DNA of 64,000 bases from NCBI GenBank assembly GCA_032716605.1, contig CM064552.1, positions 11,502,747-11,566,746 of the forward strand, read 5' to 3'. The stretch comes from Paralithodes platypus (lineage: Eukaryota > Arthropoda > Malacostraca > Decapoda > Lithodidae). Numbering within the stretch: position 1 is the first letter of the stretch; every line of letters starts with the position of its first letter. The position numbers and the translations under genes are program-made. Shown here in pieces: positions 1 through 11,224 of this stretch. A model generated the notes under the pieces. It did not search any database, was not told where the DNA came from, and saw only the letters and a list, made by a program, of their open reading frames with translations.

Positions 1-17
1 ACTTGTATTTGCTCTGA

Positions 18-397
18 TTAAGGGGACAGTGGTTAGTTTTTGGGGGATCTATTTATTTATATATTCATTTAATTCTTAGTTTCCTCGCTAGACCTACATC
101 AAGCTTTAAAATACACTCCCTAGAGTCCTAGACCCCCCTTCAAGATAAATTTGTAAATTTTACGATAGAAAATTAGCCCGGCCAAAGGCCGGTTTCTCTT
201 AAAATTACAGGCTCGCTATCGCTCGCCAGGACAAATTGACACCTAAATGGCACGAAAAGTCATGATATTGATATAGAAATGGGACAAAAGGTTTTAAAAT
301 CGACAAACTAATTAGGCGAACGTCTGAAAATCTGAAAACTAATGGGGCTAAATATGAGGAAGAAGGGGGAGCAGAAAAACGACCCATCTCCCCTTAA
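18..397 (-). mobile_element. TTAA-flanked short element, family P2
   Basis: Bounded by TTAA on both sides, with GGGG after the first and CCCC before the second. Read on the minus strand it carries the P2 landmarks in order: repeated CCATTAG..TTTTAAGA modules, the GGCGAGCGATAGCGAGCC core, a CCGGCC..GGCCGG hairpin and the ACAAATTTATCTTGAA block. No coding capacity, so it is non-autonomous. TTAA ends suggest piggyBac-type mobilisation, which is an inference because no transposase is in the window. Confidence 0.75.
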
Positions 398-540
398 TTA
401 GCAAAGGAGCAACCGTACATGTTTCGCCCGAGCATCATAATAAATGTAAAACAACATGTTTTAGTTTGGGCAGAAAATAAAATAGGTTAAAAAAAAAAAC
501 TTAGGATGATTTTTCAGGAATGTCGAGATTTGCAATATAA

Positions 541-697
541 ATTATAGTCACTCGTCTGGAAAAATGAACACCTAAAATGGTACCAGAGGTCTTAAAATCG
601 CTAAACTAATGGGACGAATGTTTTATAATTTCAACACTAAACGTGAGGGAGAAGGGGATCCAGAAGCCCCCCCCTCCCCCTTCCCCCTTAGAAACGT
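541..697 (-). mobile_element. P2 element fragment
   Basis: Carries the outer P2 segment: ACACCTAAAATGG, then GGTCTTAAAATCGC, then CTAAACGTGAGGGAGAAGGGG. The core with its hairpins is missing, so this is a truncated or deleted copy. Confidence 0.5.
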
Positions 698-754
698 TCA
701 TTTTTTATATATATATTTATTTATTTATTTATCTTTATTTTCAGCAAAATGGCG

Positions 755-944
755 CCTTTTTACCTTTTATTCTGGCTAAAATGAAATTATTTTATGCAGC
801 TTAAGAAGGACCCACGTTATCCACAGGGTTTATCGAAATCGTATGTACCCCTTTGAGTCCTAGAGGTAGAATATAAGCTAAAGGAAATCGTCTAATGGTA
901 AACAGATTATGCTGACAAATACGCCATCGTGTTGAAGCGGTTAA
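755..944. mobile_element. Diverged P3 inverted-repeat element
   Basis: Two arms with TTTTATGCAGCTTAAGAAGGA on one side and AAGCTAAAGGAAATCGTCTAATGG on the other, ending in GCGGTTAA. This matches the P3 plan (TTAACCCTTTGA termini, arms containing a TTAGACG/CGTCTAA motif). The left terminus is not clear. Confidence 0.5.
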
Positions 945-1051
945 AGGGATAATACAGCTTAGATACTCAAATATTGAATGAGGTTATCGGAAGTCAGAAT
1001 TGCTGTTTTTTTTTGTTTTTTTTTTTTTTGCTGTAAATTTTTCGAATAAGT

Positions 1052-1273
1052 TTAACCCTTTGATGATTATGCTGCCGTATTGACCGTTTATACTCGCTAT
1101 CACTAGGCACATTTATGCAGCGTAGGAAGGATCCTTGGGAATGAAAAGGGTATAGGTAATCTTAAAATTCACCTTCTGACTTCCATATACCCTTAATAAG
1201 CTGAATAAAAGCGTCTAATAACAGAAACCACACACACACACACACACACATTCAAGTATCCAGAAAGGGTTAA
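1052..1273. mobile_element. TTAA-flanked inverted-repeat element, family P3
   Basis: Starts TTAACCCTTTGATGATTA and ends AGAAAGGGTTAA. The arms are imperfect inverted repeats, with ATTTATGCAGCGTAGGAAGGA against a TTAATAAGCTGAATAAAAGCG arm. A CA microsatellite has expanded near the right end. No ORF. Confidence 0.7.
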
Positions 1274-1454
1274 CATCGTCCCTTGACCGGCCCCATGTAC
1301 GGCGCTCTTACCCACTCCGCCATCCGCCCCCTGAAAGGTTGAGCGATATATTGGCTATAATAACCCGGGGGTGGGAAACAGCTGGGATGGAAGGAAGGAA
1401 GGAACGCAAGCAGCGCTGGAGGTCAAAACACTTCACCCCGTTTAGTGACGCAGT

Positions 1455-1741
1455 TTAAGTTTTAGGGGGGGGGGGGGGGATTTGCTCCCTAGATCTTATT
1501 CAAGCTTCAAAAAACGCCTTCAAGACTCCCCTTCGACATAGATTTGTACATATTTCAGTAGAAAAATATACCGGACAAAGGCCGGTTTCTCCTAAAGTAC
1601 GAGAGGTCCTAGCATTGGCAAAGAAATGGAGCGAAAGGTTTTATAATCGCCAAACTAATGGGAGGCAAACATCTCAAAATCTCAAAACTATTGGGGCTAA
1701 ACATGAGGGTGATAGGGGTTCACGAAATACAACTCCCTTAA
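1455..1741 (-). mobile_element. Diverged P2 element with poly-G expansion
   Basis: TTAA at 1455-1458 and 1738-1741. The minus strand shows P2 landmarks (CCGGCCTTTGTCCGG hairpin, CCAAACTAATGGG module). A run of about 15 G lies just inside the left end. The mirror-repeat core is deleted. Confidence 0.6.
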
Positions 1742-1761
1742 GGTATTGAGAGGCATGAATA

Positions 1762-2145
1762 TTTCCAGTATTTTGTTTTTATTTTTTCTATGTGGATGAG
1801 GGAGACAAAAGTCAAAACTGCCTGTGACGAGTGCCTCCCCCAGAGTTGAAAGAGTGACAGGGCCAAAATCAAGGAATGTTCGAGCAAAAATGTCTGGCCA
1901 CACGGAGTTTGAAGCAATTTAAGTCATAATATGAGGGAGAGATGGATTCAGGGAGAGAGTTCCAGAACTCAGATGTTGAATAGAAGAAAGATTGGGAGTA
2001 TCGTTTCATTCTTGAGTTGGAGAGTTGTGTTGCAAGACGGGTAATACGTACCCTACGTAGAAGAGGTGGTATACACTGGGAAAGCTCTGTGCAACACTGA
2101 TTATTGTAGTAGCGATAGAATAGCGAGAGAGATGCAACATTGGCT
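1762..2145 (-). mobile_element. LINE family A, 5'-truncated 3' end
   Basis: Matches the minus-strand LINE end at 46707-47530 base by base over most of its length, including the CCTCCCCCAG, CGGGTAATACGTACCC and GCGATAGAATAG blocks. The plus-strand T-rich start (about 1770) is the poly-A-like tail of the minus-strand element. The coding remnant is the C-terminal part of a reverse transcriptase and is degenerate. Confidence 0.65.
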
Positions 2146-2501
2146 ATAATATACCTTACAATAACAGTAATTAATAGGATGTTAAGCTGGACTACCCATT
2201 GCTGTGGTGTTCATTGTATGCCCCGAACAAAAGCTTCTCTCGGTGAATTTGACGTGATCGAATACCGTATTGTTCTCTTCTGTGAACCGACTGAACAAAA
2301 CTGATCGGATGTGGGAGGGTATATTTCTGGCTACTCTATTGTTGACTCCAAACAATGACCTTCTCTGGGCTCTTGTTATAATACCCAATGGAATGACGTC
2401 ATTATAATAATTACTTCATTAATTACGCTGGCCAAAATATTCATATAATTAACTCTAAATGATAGAAAATTATCACGTTCGTACTTTTAATTCATAATTA
2501 C

Positions 2502-2986
2502 GGTGTGGCAGAGTGGTCTTGCCACTGGACTGGTAATCCAATGGACCCGGGTTCGAATCCCAATATGTCAATGGGGAGATATTATTGGGATGGAATTTGT
2601 GCTGTACCTAGGTATCAGTGCATTACCACAGCGCACCGAAATGCCAAAACAAAATACCCTCATTGTTCCCTGATTAAATAGCATTGTATGAATATTCCCA
2701 TATTCAAAAATATGCTACAGGGGGGCAATGCCTAGTGAGTTAATTGCTCAATAGGTGGCGTTCTGAGAGTGAGGGTCCGAGTCTGTGGGGAGTGAGACCG
2801 TGAAGCACAGAGGCGAGGCGGTTTCAGAGATGGAGTTGCTTCGAGCCGTGAAGCTTCGCATGTCTCACTCCCTAGACTGGAGCAAGACCTCACGGGCCTC
2901 ACCGTGTTCAGCGGTTGAGTGTAAAGGCTATCAGCCTATGCCCGAGAGGGAGTAGTTGGAATATAGAAAAAAGAAAAAAAAAAGAA

Positions 2987-2996
<10 letters not shown>
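2502..2996 (+). mobile_element. tRNA-derived SINE with A-rich tail
   Basis: The first about 70 bases look like a tRNA: an A-box region (TGGCAGAGTGGTC) and a perfect B-box (GGTTCGAATCC) at about 2551. A body of about 400 bp with no ORF follows, then an AAAAAAGAAAAAAAAAAGA-like tail that runs into a TA repeat. This is the normal layout of a pol III SINE. The parental tRNA is not certain. Confidence 0.65.
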
Positions 2997-3032
<36 letters not shown>

Positions 3033-3049
3033 TGTATATATATATATAA
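2994..3049. repeat. (TA)n microsatellite
   Basis: Alternating TA following the A-rich SINE tail, interrupted by one ACTG. Confidence 0.9.
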
Positions 3050-3183
3050 ACTGTACTGATCTTAATATGAAAATGTCATCGTAAATAACTATAGTTTATT
3101 CACAATATTGAGGCCAAAACTATTGCCCACTAATATCTTATAACTCAGGGCTAGAGCACACTTATGTCATGGTTCGCTCTTCC

Positions 3184-3565
3184 TTAAGGGGGGTCACTGG
3201 CTTTTTTTGTCTTTCTCTCCTTTTATCTCTTTCCCAGGCTTATATCCATTCGGCCCCATTCAGCCAACTGTTTTAAGACGTTTATCCCCATCCAGGTGTC
3301 GATTTCTTCCTGGCGAGCGATAGCGAGCCAGCATTGTATGGAGAAATCCGGCTTCGCCGGAGACATTTTTCTATCGAAAAATGTACAAATTTAGCTTGCT
3401 GTCAAAACAAAAATATATATATGCTGGCTCACTACCTCTCGCCAGGAAAATATTGACACTTACATGGAGGTAAACTATTAAAACAGTTGGCTGAATGGGG
3501 CCGAATGGATACAAGCCGACGAGAGAGGGAGAGAGAGAGGAAAAAAGCGAGGTGGGCCCCCTTAA
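3184..3565 (+). mobile_element. TTAA-flanked long palindromic element, family P1
   Basis: TTAA at both ends. The left terminus is GGGGGGTCAC and the right terminus is the complement of GGGGGCCCACC. The arms are long imperfect inverted repeats (TTCGGCCCCATTCAGCCAAC left, its complement right). The centre has GGCGAGCGATAGCGAGCC, a CCGGCTTCGCCGG hairpin and a CATTTTTC/GAAAAATG hairpin. No coding capacity. Confidence 0.8.
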
Positions 3566-3747
3566 AGTGGAACAATGGTGGACTGTGGGTGATTCATGAC
3601 CCCAACAACACCTTCATCTCCTTCCCTCACCCAAATTACCGCCTAGCAGAAATACCCTAATAATTAACCTCTCCAATACCATCACAGCATTAATTGATTT
3701 GTGGCTATCATTAGACGATTGTACCCACCCTAAGAATGATCTGTGTG

Positions 3748-3759
3748 CATATATATACA

Positions 3760-3833
<74 letters not shown>

Positions 3834-3858
3834 TGTATATATATACATATATATATAA
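3748..3858. repeat. (TA)n microsatellite
   Basis: About 100 bp of TA repeats with ACTG interruptions; the apparent reading frames through it are artefacts. Confidence 0.95.
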
Positions 3859-4182
3859 ATCACATCGGAGCTTCGGGGATATGTGACCCTCGAAGAGCTT
3901 CTTATCACAGGGCAGCACTCTCCGGATCTCAAGACAACTCTTTAGCCCGCACGGGGACCGGGTACCTCGGCTAATAGCTTAATATATTCGTTTACTGGTA
4001 GCCGGGAATATAACTGTTAGTGGGCGGCAGCATTCCCTTCATCTCCTTCTATCAGCGGAATTACCACCTCGCAGCGCCCGGGTATTAATTAAAGACATTA
4101 ATTGTTGGGACCTGTAGATACACGCGGCCCTGGCTTCCCGCCATATCCCTAACACAACCCACTAACCTTGGGCCCTCTATCT

Positions 4183-4440
4183 CTACACACACACACACAA
4201 CCACACACACAACCACACACACAACCACACACACACCACACACAACCACACACACACACACACAACCACACACACACACACACACAACCACACACACACA
4301 CACACAACCACACACACACCACACAAACACACACGCACGCAGACACACACATACACACATGCACACAGACACACACATACAAACATAACCCACTAACCTT
4401 GGGCCCTCTCTCTCTACACAACCACACACACACACACACA
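4183..4440. repeat. (CA)n / ACACACAACC compound repeat
   Basis: CA repeats interrupted at regular points by AACC, then the CCCACTAACCTTGGGCCCTCT segment appears twice (about 4158 and 4388), flanking the array. Open frames through it are low complexity. Confidence 0.9.
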
Positions 4441-4654
4441 GGATATTATGACATTAACCTTAGAAGAAGAAAATTGGTAGATAACCATTTCACTTAGAAT
4501 ACTACGAAGTACGACTAAAGAATACATTTAGAAGGATTACATGGGCATCATCATGCATGCACATACACAGTATAATGATGTACAGTGTGTGTGTGTGTGT
4601 GTTTTGTGTGTGTGTGTGTGTGTGAGAACTATTATTCATGCACTGGTCTGTTTA

Positions 4655-5286
4655 ACACTACTACACCTACAGATCACCTACATCAAGTCCTCAAAATCAA
4701 AGACCATCTGGGCATCAGAGGCACTCAATTCCTGGCTGCAGCCTCCACAAACCAACACCACCCACTACACTACATGGCAACACACCCACAGACACCAATA
4801 CATATTTAAATAACACCCAGCACACGGTATCACACATAAATACTGCCATCTCTCCCTCCCTGCCCACCCCAAACTAGTTTCCAGAAGCTCATCCATACTT
4901 ATATCTCTCACCGTTCCATCCAATCACTCATAGACAACACGCAGTTGCAGGCACAATCCCCCGAAATCCATCTTTCTGAATCCTCCCTTCCTCGTGAGGA
5001 CAGAGTCCACCTGGCCAGGTTGAGACGTGGGCAAAATCCAGCTCTTCCGAGCTATCAGAAGAGACTGGATGGCTCCGTCGACGACACCTGCCTGGGATGT
5101 AACACAGCACCCCATACCATTAGACACATCGTAGAAGACTGCATTTCACACAATCACTTAAGCCAACATAATCTACACTCCTTGAGAGCCCTGTGGGAAA
5201 GCCCGACCGTATCCATGGCCTTCCTTAGAGACTCGGGGTTGTTTGGCTAGGCAGCTTTGGGAACGTCAACAACAACAGCAACATAT
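4655..5286 (+). pseudogene. LINE family B, C-terminal region and (CAA)n tail
   Basis: Plus-strand remnant of a non-LTR retrotransposon polyprotein. The upstream part reads like the end of the RT connection (HLHQVLKIKDHLG, QFLAAA) but contains stops near 4809 and 4837. The last about 100 residues (4945-5250) are open and carry LPREDRVHLARLRRGQ followed by a C-x2-C-x4-H-x3-H-x4-C motif (CLGC..HTIRHIVEDC), then LRALWESP and SGLFG. This is the typical C-terminal end of Jockey-like LINE ORF2 proteins. The 3' end is a short GCAGCTTTGGGAAC stretch plus CAACAACAAC. Inactive, 5'-truncated copy. Confidence 0.7.
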
Positions 5287-5496
5287 ATACTAATTAACTA
5301 ATGTGAATACCGTAAGCCAATAGTAAAGTAAACCTCCCTCGGCAATAAAGGGAATGAAGATATCGATGTAACGGAGGCCAGTTATTGCTGCATAAATTGC
5401 TTAAAGGCTCTTCCTCCCCCGGGTTATTCAGGTGTACAGATGCAGACAAAAGACATGGAACATATACTGTATGTTATCGCTAAATTAAAAATATTC

Positions 5497-5640
5497 TATT
5501 CTACTCTATCCTATTCTATTCTACTCTATTTTATTCTATTCTGATTTATTCTATTCTACTTTATTTGATTATATTCTAATCTATTCTATTTTACTCTATT
5601 GTATTGTATTCTATTTTAGTGTCTTCTATTATACTCTAAT
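5497..5640. repeat. (TTCTA)n pentanucleotide repeat
   Basis: Degenerate TTCTA/TTTTA/ACTCTA pentamers over about 140 bp. Confidence 0.85.
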
Positions 5641-5693
5641 TGTAGGGTGCCGGTGGTGTAAGGTAGAATTGGGAGACCCTAGGAACGCGATTC

Positions 5694-6050
5694 TTAAGGG
5701 GAGTTATATATTTTTCTGGACCCCTTTCTCTCTCATGCTTAACTCCACTAGCTTAGAGATTTGAAGACGTTCAACCCATTAGTTTGGCGTTTTTAAAACC
5801 TTTCGTTGCATTTCTTATCAATTATTAAGACCTTTCATTCCATTTAGGTGTCGATTGTGTCCTGGCAGGCGATAGCGAACCTGTAATGTAGGAGGAACCG
5901 GCCTTCGGACGGGACATTTTGCTACCGAAAAACGTACAAATTCATCATAAAAGGGGTGAGGGTATTTTATTTATATATTTACATATTTATTTATTTATTT
6001 ATTTAAGCTTGATGGAAGTCTAGGAGGAAACTGAAAAAATAAATAATTAA
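5694..6050 (+). mobile_element. P2 element
   Basis: Begins TTAAGGGGAG and shows P2 modules, a slightly mutated core (GGCAGGCGATAGCGAACC), an imperfect CCGGCCTTCGGACGG hairpin, a CATTTTGCTACCGAAAAACG stem and the AAGCTTGATGGAAGTCTAGG block. The right terminus has decayed into AT-rich sequence near 6047-6050. Confidence 0.65.
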
Positions 6051-6071
6051 AAATATGATAATAGAAATAAA

Positions 6072-6106
<35 letters not shown>

Positions 6107-6269
6107 CAGACCAAACCAGATGGCTGGAGTAAAATAGGAAAGAATAGCAATTGGACAGAGGAAGAACAAGCTAAACATAATAATTGTAGTATATATTTTA
6201 AAAATACTGCTCTACTAGGGTAGGAATAATTCGACAGTTGTTTGTAAGTTAGTATTTTATTTAGTAAAC

Positions 6270-6595
6270 TTAAGGGGAGGTGTTTAGTTTGTTCCCTAGA
6301 CCTCCATCAAGCTTAAAATTACACCCCCTTGAGTCCCTTTCAAGATAAATTTGTACATTTTTCGGTAGAAAAATGTCCCGGCCGAAGGCCGATTCCTCTT
6401 AAATTACAGGCTCGCTATCGCTCGCCAGGATAAAATCGACACCTGAATTGCACGAAAGGTCTTAATATGGGGTGAAAGTTCTTAAAATCGCTAAACTAAT
6501 GGGGCAAACGTTTTATAATATTAAAAGCAATCGGGCTAAACATGAGGGAGAAAGGGGTCAAGAAAAAAATCCCTCAAGTGGAGATCTCCCCTTAA
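6270..6595 (-). mobile_element. P2 element, full length
   Basis: TTAA at 6270-6273 and 6592-6595, termini GGGGAGGT and the complement of GGGGAGATCTCC. Read on the minus strand it matches the 12498, 13698 and 16606 copies nearly end to end. Confidence 0.8.
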
Positions 6596-6853
6596 TAGGC
6601 AATCATAATCGTCATAGCGATTGATTCTCTGTCCGGGTCGAAATATGTTCAAACTGAAGAGTTGAATACCTACGACAGGACAGTATACATTGTACTTCGG
6701 AAATATTACGTTCCCATTGCAACCTATCTGTGCGATAGTTATTCAGAGTTTGACCTACTTCGACTCCGAGCCACGAAGCACTACAACTCTAGAAACAATT
6801 AATGGCGATAATAAAAATTATTCAAGAACAATATAGGCTATCCTTTGATTATT

Positions 6854-7064
6854 TTAACCCTTTCAAGCTCCAATACGCATTTCTGTTTTGTTTTCTGTTA
6901 ATTATTAGACGCTTTATTCAGATTAGGAAGGGTATATGGAAGTCAGAGGGTTGATTGAGAGTCTTTACCCTTTTAATACCCACATATCCTTCCTAAGCTG
7001 CATAAAATCGTCTAATGATAGCCAAAATATACTGCTAAAACCCGTCACAGCTTCAAGGGGTTAA
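6854..7064. mobile_element. TTAA-flanked inverted-repeat element, family P3
   Basis: Starts TTAACCCTTTCAAGCTCC and ends AGCTTCAAGGGGTTAA. Arms contain TTAGACGCTTTATTCAGATTAG and its partner CTTCCTAAGCTGCATAAAAT..GTCTAAT. About 210 bp, non-coding. Confidence 0.8.
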
Positions 7065-8389
7065 CCCGGCAAGCGCGATAGGCCTCACGGAAGGCTTCCT
7101 ATAGGGAACGCGATAGGCCTCACGGAAGCAAGACCATAAAAAAAGCCTTCCATAAAAAAAAAAGGGCCTATCAAAACAAAGGAATTTGTCTCTAGGTGAG
7201 ATAATTCCCCTCCAGTACTCATCCATGTAAATCTCACCCACCCCCCTCCCCTCCTTCCCCACCTTATTCCCCCCTCCCTCCCCTCCTCAATTATCACCTA
7301 TTTTTCCTCTTATTATCATCATTTATCGGTTATTTTTCTCTCCCGCGATAATGTAGCACAAGTGGGTTGCAGAAAAGATCGTTATGCAACACCCAGACAC
7401 CGGCCCACACCGCCCCGCTCGTCTCAGTTACCTCACAGACAGCGAGAGAGGAGGGTTGCCTGTGGCTCTCTCTCGCCTGAGATTATGACCGGGTGGCCAA
7501 TATCTTCGTTTTTCACCACCCAAATGCTTTTCCCACTTATTTTAGCACTCTTGAAGGTTCATATATACATCATATATGTAAAATAAAAGCATACCGAAAA
7601 CAAATAATGCTCTATATTGTAAATATAACGAATTCTGTCAGAATCCAAGGCTAGAAATGCACAAATAACTACCCTAGCCCCTAGGTCTATTTCGCGCTTG
7701 TCAGGTTAATAGGTATTACGAGCGAGCGATATCATGCTTTCGACGAGGTGATATCTAAATTAAAGTGTAATTTCCATTTAACAAAAACGTTTCCAAATGA
7801 TTGAGCTTGATTGCCCTTCCTATTTATATCTCCAGCTAGGTCTATCCTGTCACAAATCCTATACGTCTAACCCACATAAGTTGTGTGCATCATTACGTTA
7901 ATACCTATTTACATTCAACGCCTAGATTCTTGGAGATTTGAGTTCTATCCCTTCTTCTCCTTTATATAACTCTGTCAAACTAGACTTCTACTGTATATTA
8001 TTAATTAAAAAACTCTTAGGTATTCTCACTCTACATTTAACTATCTCTATACATAAGATCCTAGAAATTCCTATGCTATTTCTAGCTAATTGGATTGTGC
8101 CATACTACCAATAGAAAGCTATCTCTCTTAACTAATCAAAGTATATTCCATCAATTGTCTAATAATTTTTCTCTTTGGTTGCCCTATGACACATATTTTA
8201 TTGGTCGGATACCATGTCTCTATCTATCATTTCTCTCCCCCTTTATTCTTTTCGGGCCCGTAAGGGTCCTTTCATAAATTGCTGCCTTCTGCTGCTTCTT
8301 CTCTTCACCATCTAAGGGTCGGCCAATACACCTGGTCCATTCGCTCGTGCCATTAACCACCTGGTTACGATTCTGCACTGCTTGACTTA
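7065..8389. other. Unassigned AT-rich stretch
   Basis: No supported gene. A 27 bp segment (CGCGATAGGCCTCACGGAAG and neighbours) is tandemly duplicated at about 7076-7130. The rest shows no recognised repeat or coding signal; short open frames lack any protein-like signature. Confidence 0.5.
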
Positions 8390-9107
8390 AGGTCGTTGCA
8401 CACTGACACGAAAGCCCCTCCAGGCGAGTTCCCGACTCGAAATTTCAGCCTGATACGGCGAATCGGCAACATAATCGTGGATATCGGAAATTAACCGTGG
8501 GTGACTCTCACAGTCCAAGCGACGTATTGGGGGTGGATACGAGATTTTGAGCTGTGGGAATCCCCCGGCAAACTGTAAAAAATCGTCTGAGTCTGGTCTC
8601 CATCACGAACTTGCCGTATCATAACCGTGTGATCCGTATCAAAGACGTATGGTTCGTATAAAAGCCGTATGGCCCGTATCAATGTCGTCTGGTGTGTAAG
8701 CCTACCGTGCGAACCATATCTCTTCCGTACGGAAATTTGGCAACGGTCGAGTTGGCAACCGCGCATCTAGCCTCAATCCGGTTGCACACCTCACGGCGTC
8801 GATACGGTGTCGATACGATTCTTCTGAGTTGTATCGCAGTCTTTTGGGTCGTATCTTTTCCGTGGACTAGTCGTGTACCCTTCGCACGACTTTTCCTATC
8901 TTCTTCGTAGCATTCGTTTCTCAACCGTATCGGCATCATTAGAGTCTTATCAAGTCGTGCGGAAGAGATACGGTAGAGATACGACTCTAATGATGGTAGC
9001 CATTTTCGCCGCGATCTCTAGTAAATTCGGCAAGACACAGGATTTGTATGTGTCGTGGGTGTTCGTGCCAGTCTTGAAGGGGCTGTCGTGTCAGTGTGCA
9101 ACGACCT
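8390..9107. mobile_element. Harbinger-like non-autonomous DNA transposon
   Basis: Terminal inverted repeats of about 31 bp: AGGTCGTTGCACACTGACAC at the left and its complement at the right. Each is flanked by a TTA direct repeat (8387-8389 and 9108-9110). A 3 bp TWA target duplication is typical of PIF/Harbinger elements. There is no transposase. The interior is packed with CCGTATC/GATACGG-type heptamers in both orientations. Superfamily assignment rests on the target duplication only. Confidence 0.65.
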
Positions 9108-9484
9108 TTATGGTGTGCAGGCTGGTGATGTGTCGACAGGCAGCAGGGTAACGCAGGTGAATCTGTGCTGAAGGTGAGCGGTGTAGCTGGTCTTTGCTTG
9201 CCTTATATTCTGCCTCGCTCTGTTGTTGGAGGTCAGGAACTAATTCTTCTTTATTCTCCCATAGTGGTTGGGAAGAATACGGGAGCAGACTTGTATTGAT
9301 AGAGGGCAGGTGTTGCCCAAGCAAGAGCCTGTATCCGTGTGTCTCCACTCCCTTTATACCCGCCCCCGGCGCAAGGCGGGCCTGTGATTGTTTACTTACT
9401 CATTCATATGGATATTGTGGTGTTCAAGTATGCCTGCCTGTGACTGTACATTCCATCCTGCAGCTCCTCTCCCTCTCTCTCTCT

Positions 9485-9990
9485 ACAAAGGAAATCAAGC
9501 AACAACAGATGTAGTGACCCTTCTAGGCTGCTTTTCCTCCAAAACACTGAGGATCAAGTGTCCAAACAGTGGTTTAGAGTCGGTAAGGGAACATTGGAAA
9601 GGGAACTACTGCCCTGGAACTAATGTCCGTGGCAGGATTAGGAAGTTAGTAGGGGACAGATGGGTTAGTAACTGAGGGGGGATAAAATAAAGTTATTAAT
9701 TTACAAACGCAGTCAGTCGCGGGTTAGATGTGAGATGTCTAGGCGAAGTTTAAATGAATCAACGGTGCTGCAGTCGATAACGTCTCGGGGAAGCCCATTC
9801 CATAAGTTGACAACTAGATTGAAGAAGAAATTCTTAGATTCGTGTGAGTTAAAAGATTTACCAATAATTTTGCAACCGTTTCCTCGCGTGTAATTAGATT
9901 GGCCGATAGTGAAGTACTTACTATAGTTCATATTGTCGATGCCTTTGATGATTTTGAACACTTGAATTAAGTAGCCTCTTAATTAATCTG
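9485..9990 (-). pseudogene. LINE family C, RT C-terminus and 3' UTR
   Basis: On the minus strand the reading 9990-9713 gives GYLIQVFKIIKGIDNMNYSK then FFFNLVVNLWNGLPRDVI and DSFKLRLD, a classic C-terminal end of CR1/Jockey-type RT proteins, ending at a stop near 9713. The next 225 bp downstream (9712-9485) is a 3' UTR shared with 33640-33925. It ends in a GA-rich microsatellite in place of poly-A. 5'-truncated. Confidence 0.7.
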
Positions 9991-10654
9991 CGCTGGGTAA
10001 AAGGAAATAAATTTATTTCTCTAAGAAATAATAGCGTACGGTTTGTTCTTTAGGCTCTCTCTCGCTCTCTCTCTCCCACAATGTCCCTGTCATATCGTAA
10101 TTCATTTGTCCCTTTTGTGTTACCCTTTTTTCTTTCCTCCCCTGCTCTCTCTCTCTTTCTCTTTCTCTCTCTCTCTCTCCCTCCCGAACCCTCATAACCC
10201 GGAACACAGGTATGCATGACTGTGTTCAGGTAATCATGGACACATAATTGGCCTGCATATTGCTTACTTAATGCTAAACTCTGGCCTGAACTGAACATTA
10301 TTGTAATATCATCGTGATTACCTCAAGTGCTGCCTTCGTTACAAAGAGCAGGCTTATTCACGTATGATATCACATATTTGATCTATATCAATACTTTGTT
10401 CCAACTATATACAGTATATACTGTATATATATAACACTTTTTTCTCTCTCTCTCTATTTATTTTTAAGTCACAGCCGTTTCCCGCCTAGGCGAAATGTCC
10501 CTAGATGTACACACATACCAAGAAAGCAAAGAAATAAAGAAGAAATGACAAGCACCAACCATTCACACTTCTTCACACATTTTTTAGCTCTTATGCCCAC
10601 GTTCTTAACGTGTGGAACAATAATGTCCAACTACAAGCTATCGAGTATATACTT
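9991..10654. other. No gene seen; CT microsatellites
   Basis: Contains CT-rich tracts at about 10053-10075, 10145-10180 and 10445-10460, and a short TA tract near 10412-10432. No coding or mobile-element signal recognised. Confidence 0.5.
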
Positions 10655-11000
10655 TTAAGGGGACAGACCTGATTTTTCTCTCTGGTTTTTATCCATTCGG
10701 CTCCATTCAGCCTACTGTTATAAGACGTTTCTCCCCATTCAGGTATCGATTTCTTCCTGGCGAGTGTCAGTGAGCCATCATTGTATGGAGAATTCTGGCT
10801 TCGCCGGAGACATTTTTCTAACGAAAAATGTACAAATTAAGTCACCTGTCTAAATCATAATCCAAAATATGCTGACTCGTTATCTCTCGCCAGGTGTAAA
10901 TCGACACCTGAATGTGAATAAACGTCTTAAAACAGTAGGCTGAATGAGGTCGAATGTCTACTACCCAGAAAGAAAAAAAAAAGTGGGTCGGTCCCCTTAA
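10655..11000 (+). mobile_element. P1 element with variant termini
   Basis: TTAA at both ends, but the termini read GGGGACAGACC and the complement of GGGGACCGACCC, differing from other P1 copies. The core is partly mutated (GGCGAGTGTCAGTGAGCC). The GGCTTCGCC hairpin and the CATTTTTC..GAAAAATG hairpin are present. Confidence 0.75.
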
Positions 11001-11224
11001 AACTTATTAAATCTCTCTCATCGCCATTGAATTATTATATAACAAACTATAACACAGTGACCCAACAAAGGGATGTTTACGCCAGACGAGGACTCCACGG
11101 CACAAAAAGAAATTGGCCCCGTGTGTCGCAAGGCCGCATATTTCATCGATCTGTAAAATGACCGGCCGGAAACGCTGGGCTGGCGGAAGTGATTGGATGC
11201 AAATGAAGGGAGACGGTGACTTTT

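Noticed and set aside
2502..2572. Functional tRNA gene
   Set aside because: The acceptor ends do not pair well and the sequence continues into a SINE body with A-rich tail.
4085..4497. Cys/Val or His/Thr-rich frames
   Set aside because: CA/TG microsatellite artefacts.
8491..8939. Frames of 85-91 codons inside the Harbinger-like element
   Set aside because: They follow the CGTATC-type words and show no transposase motif.
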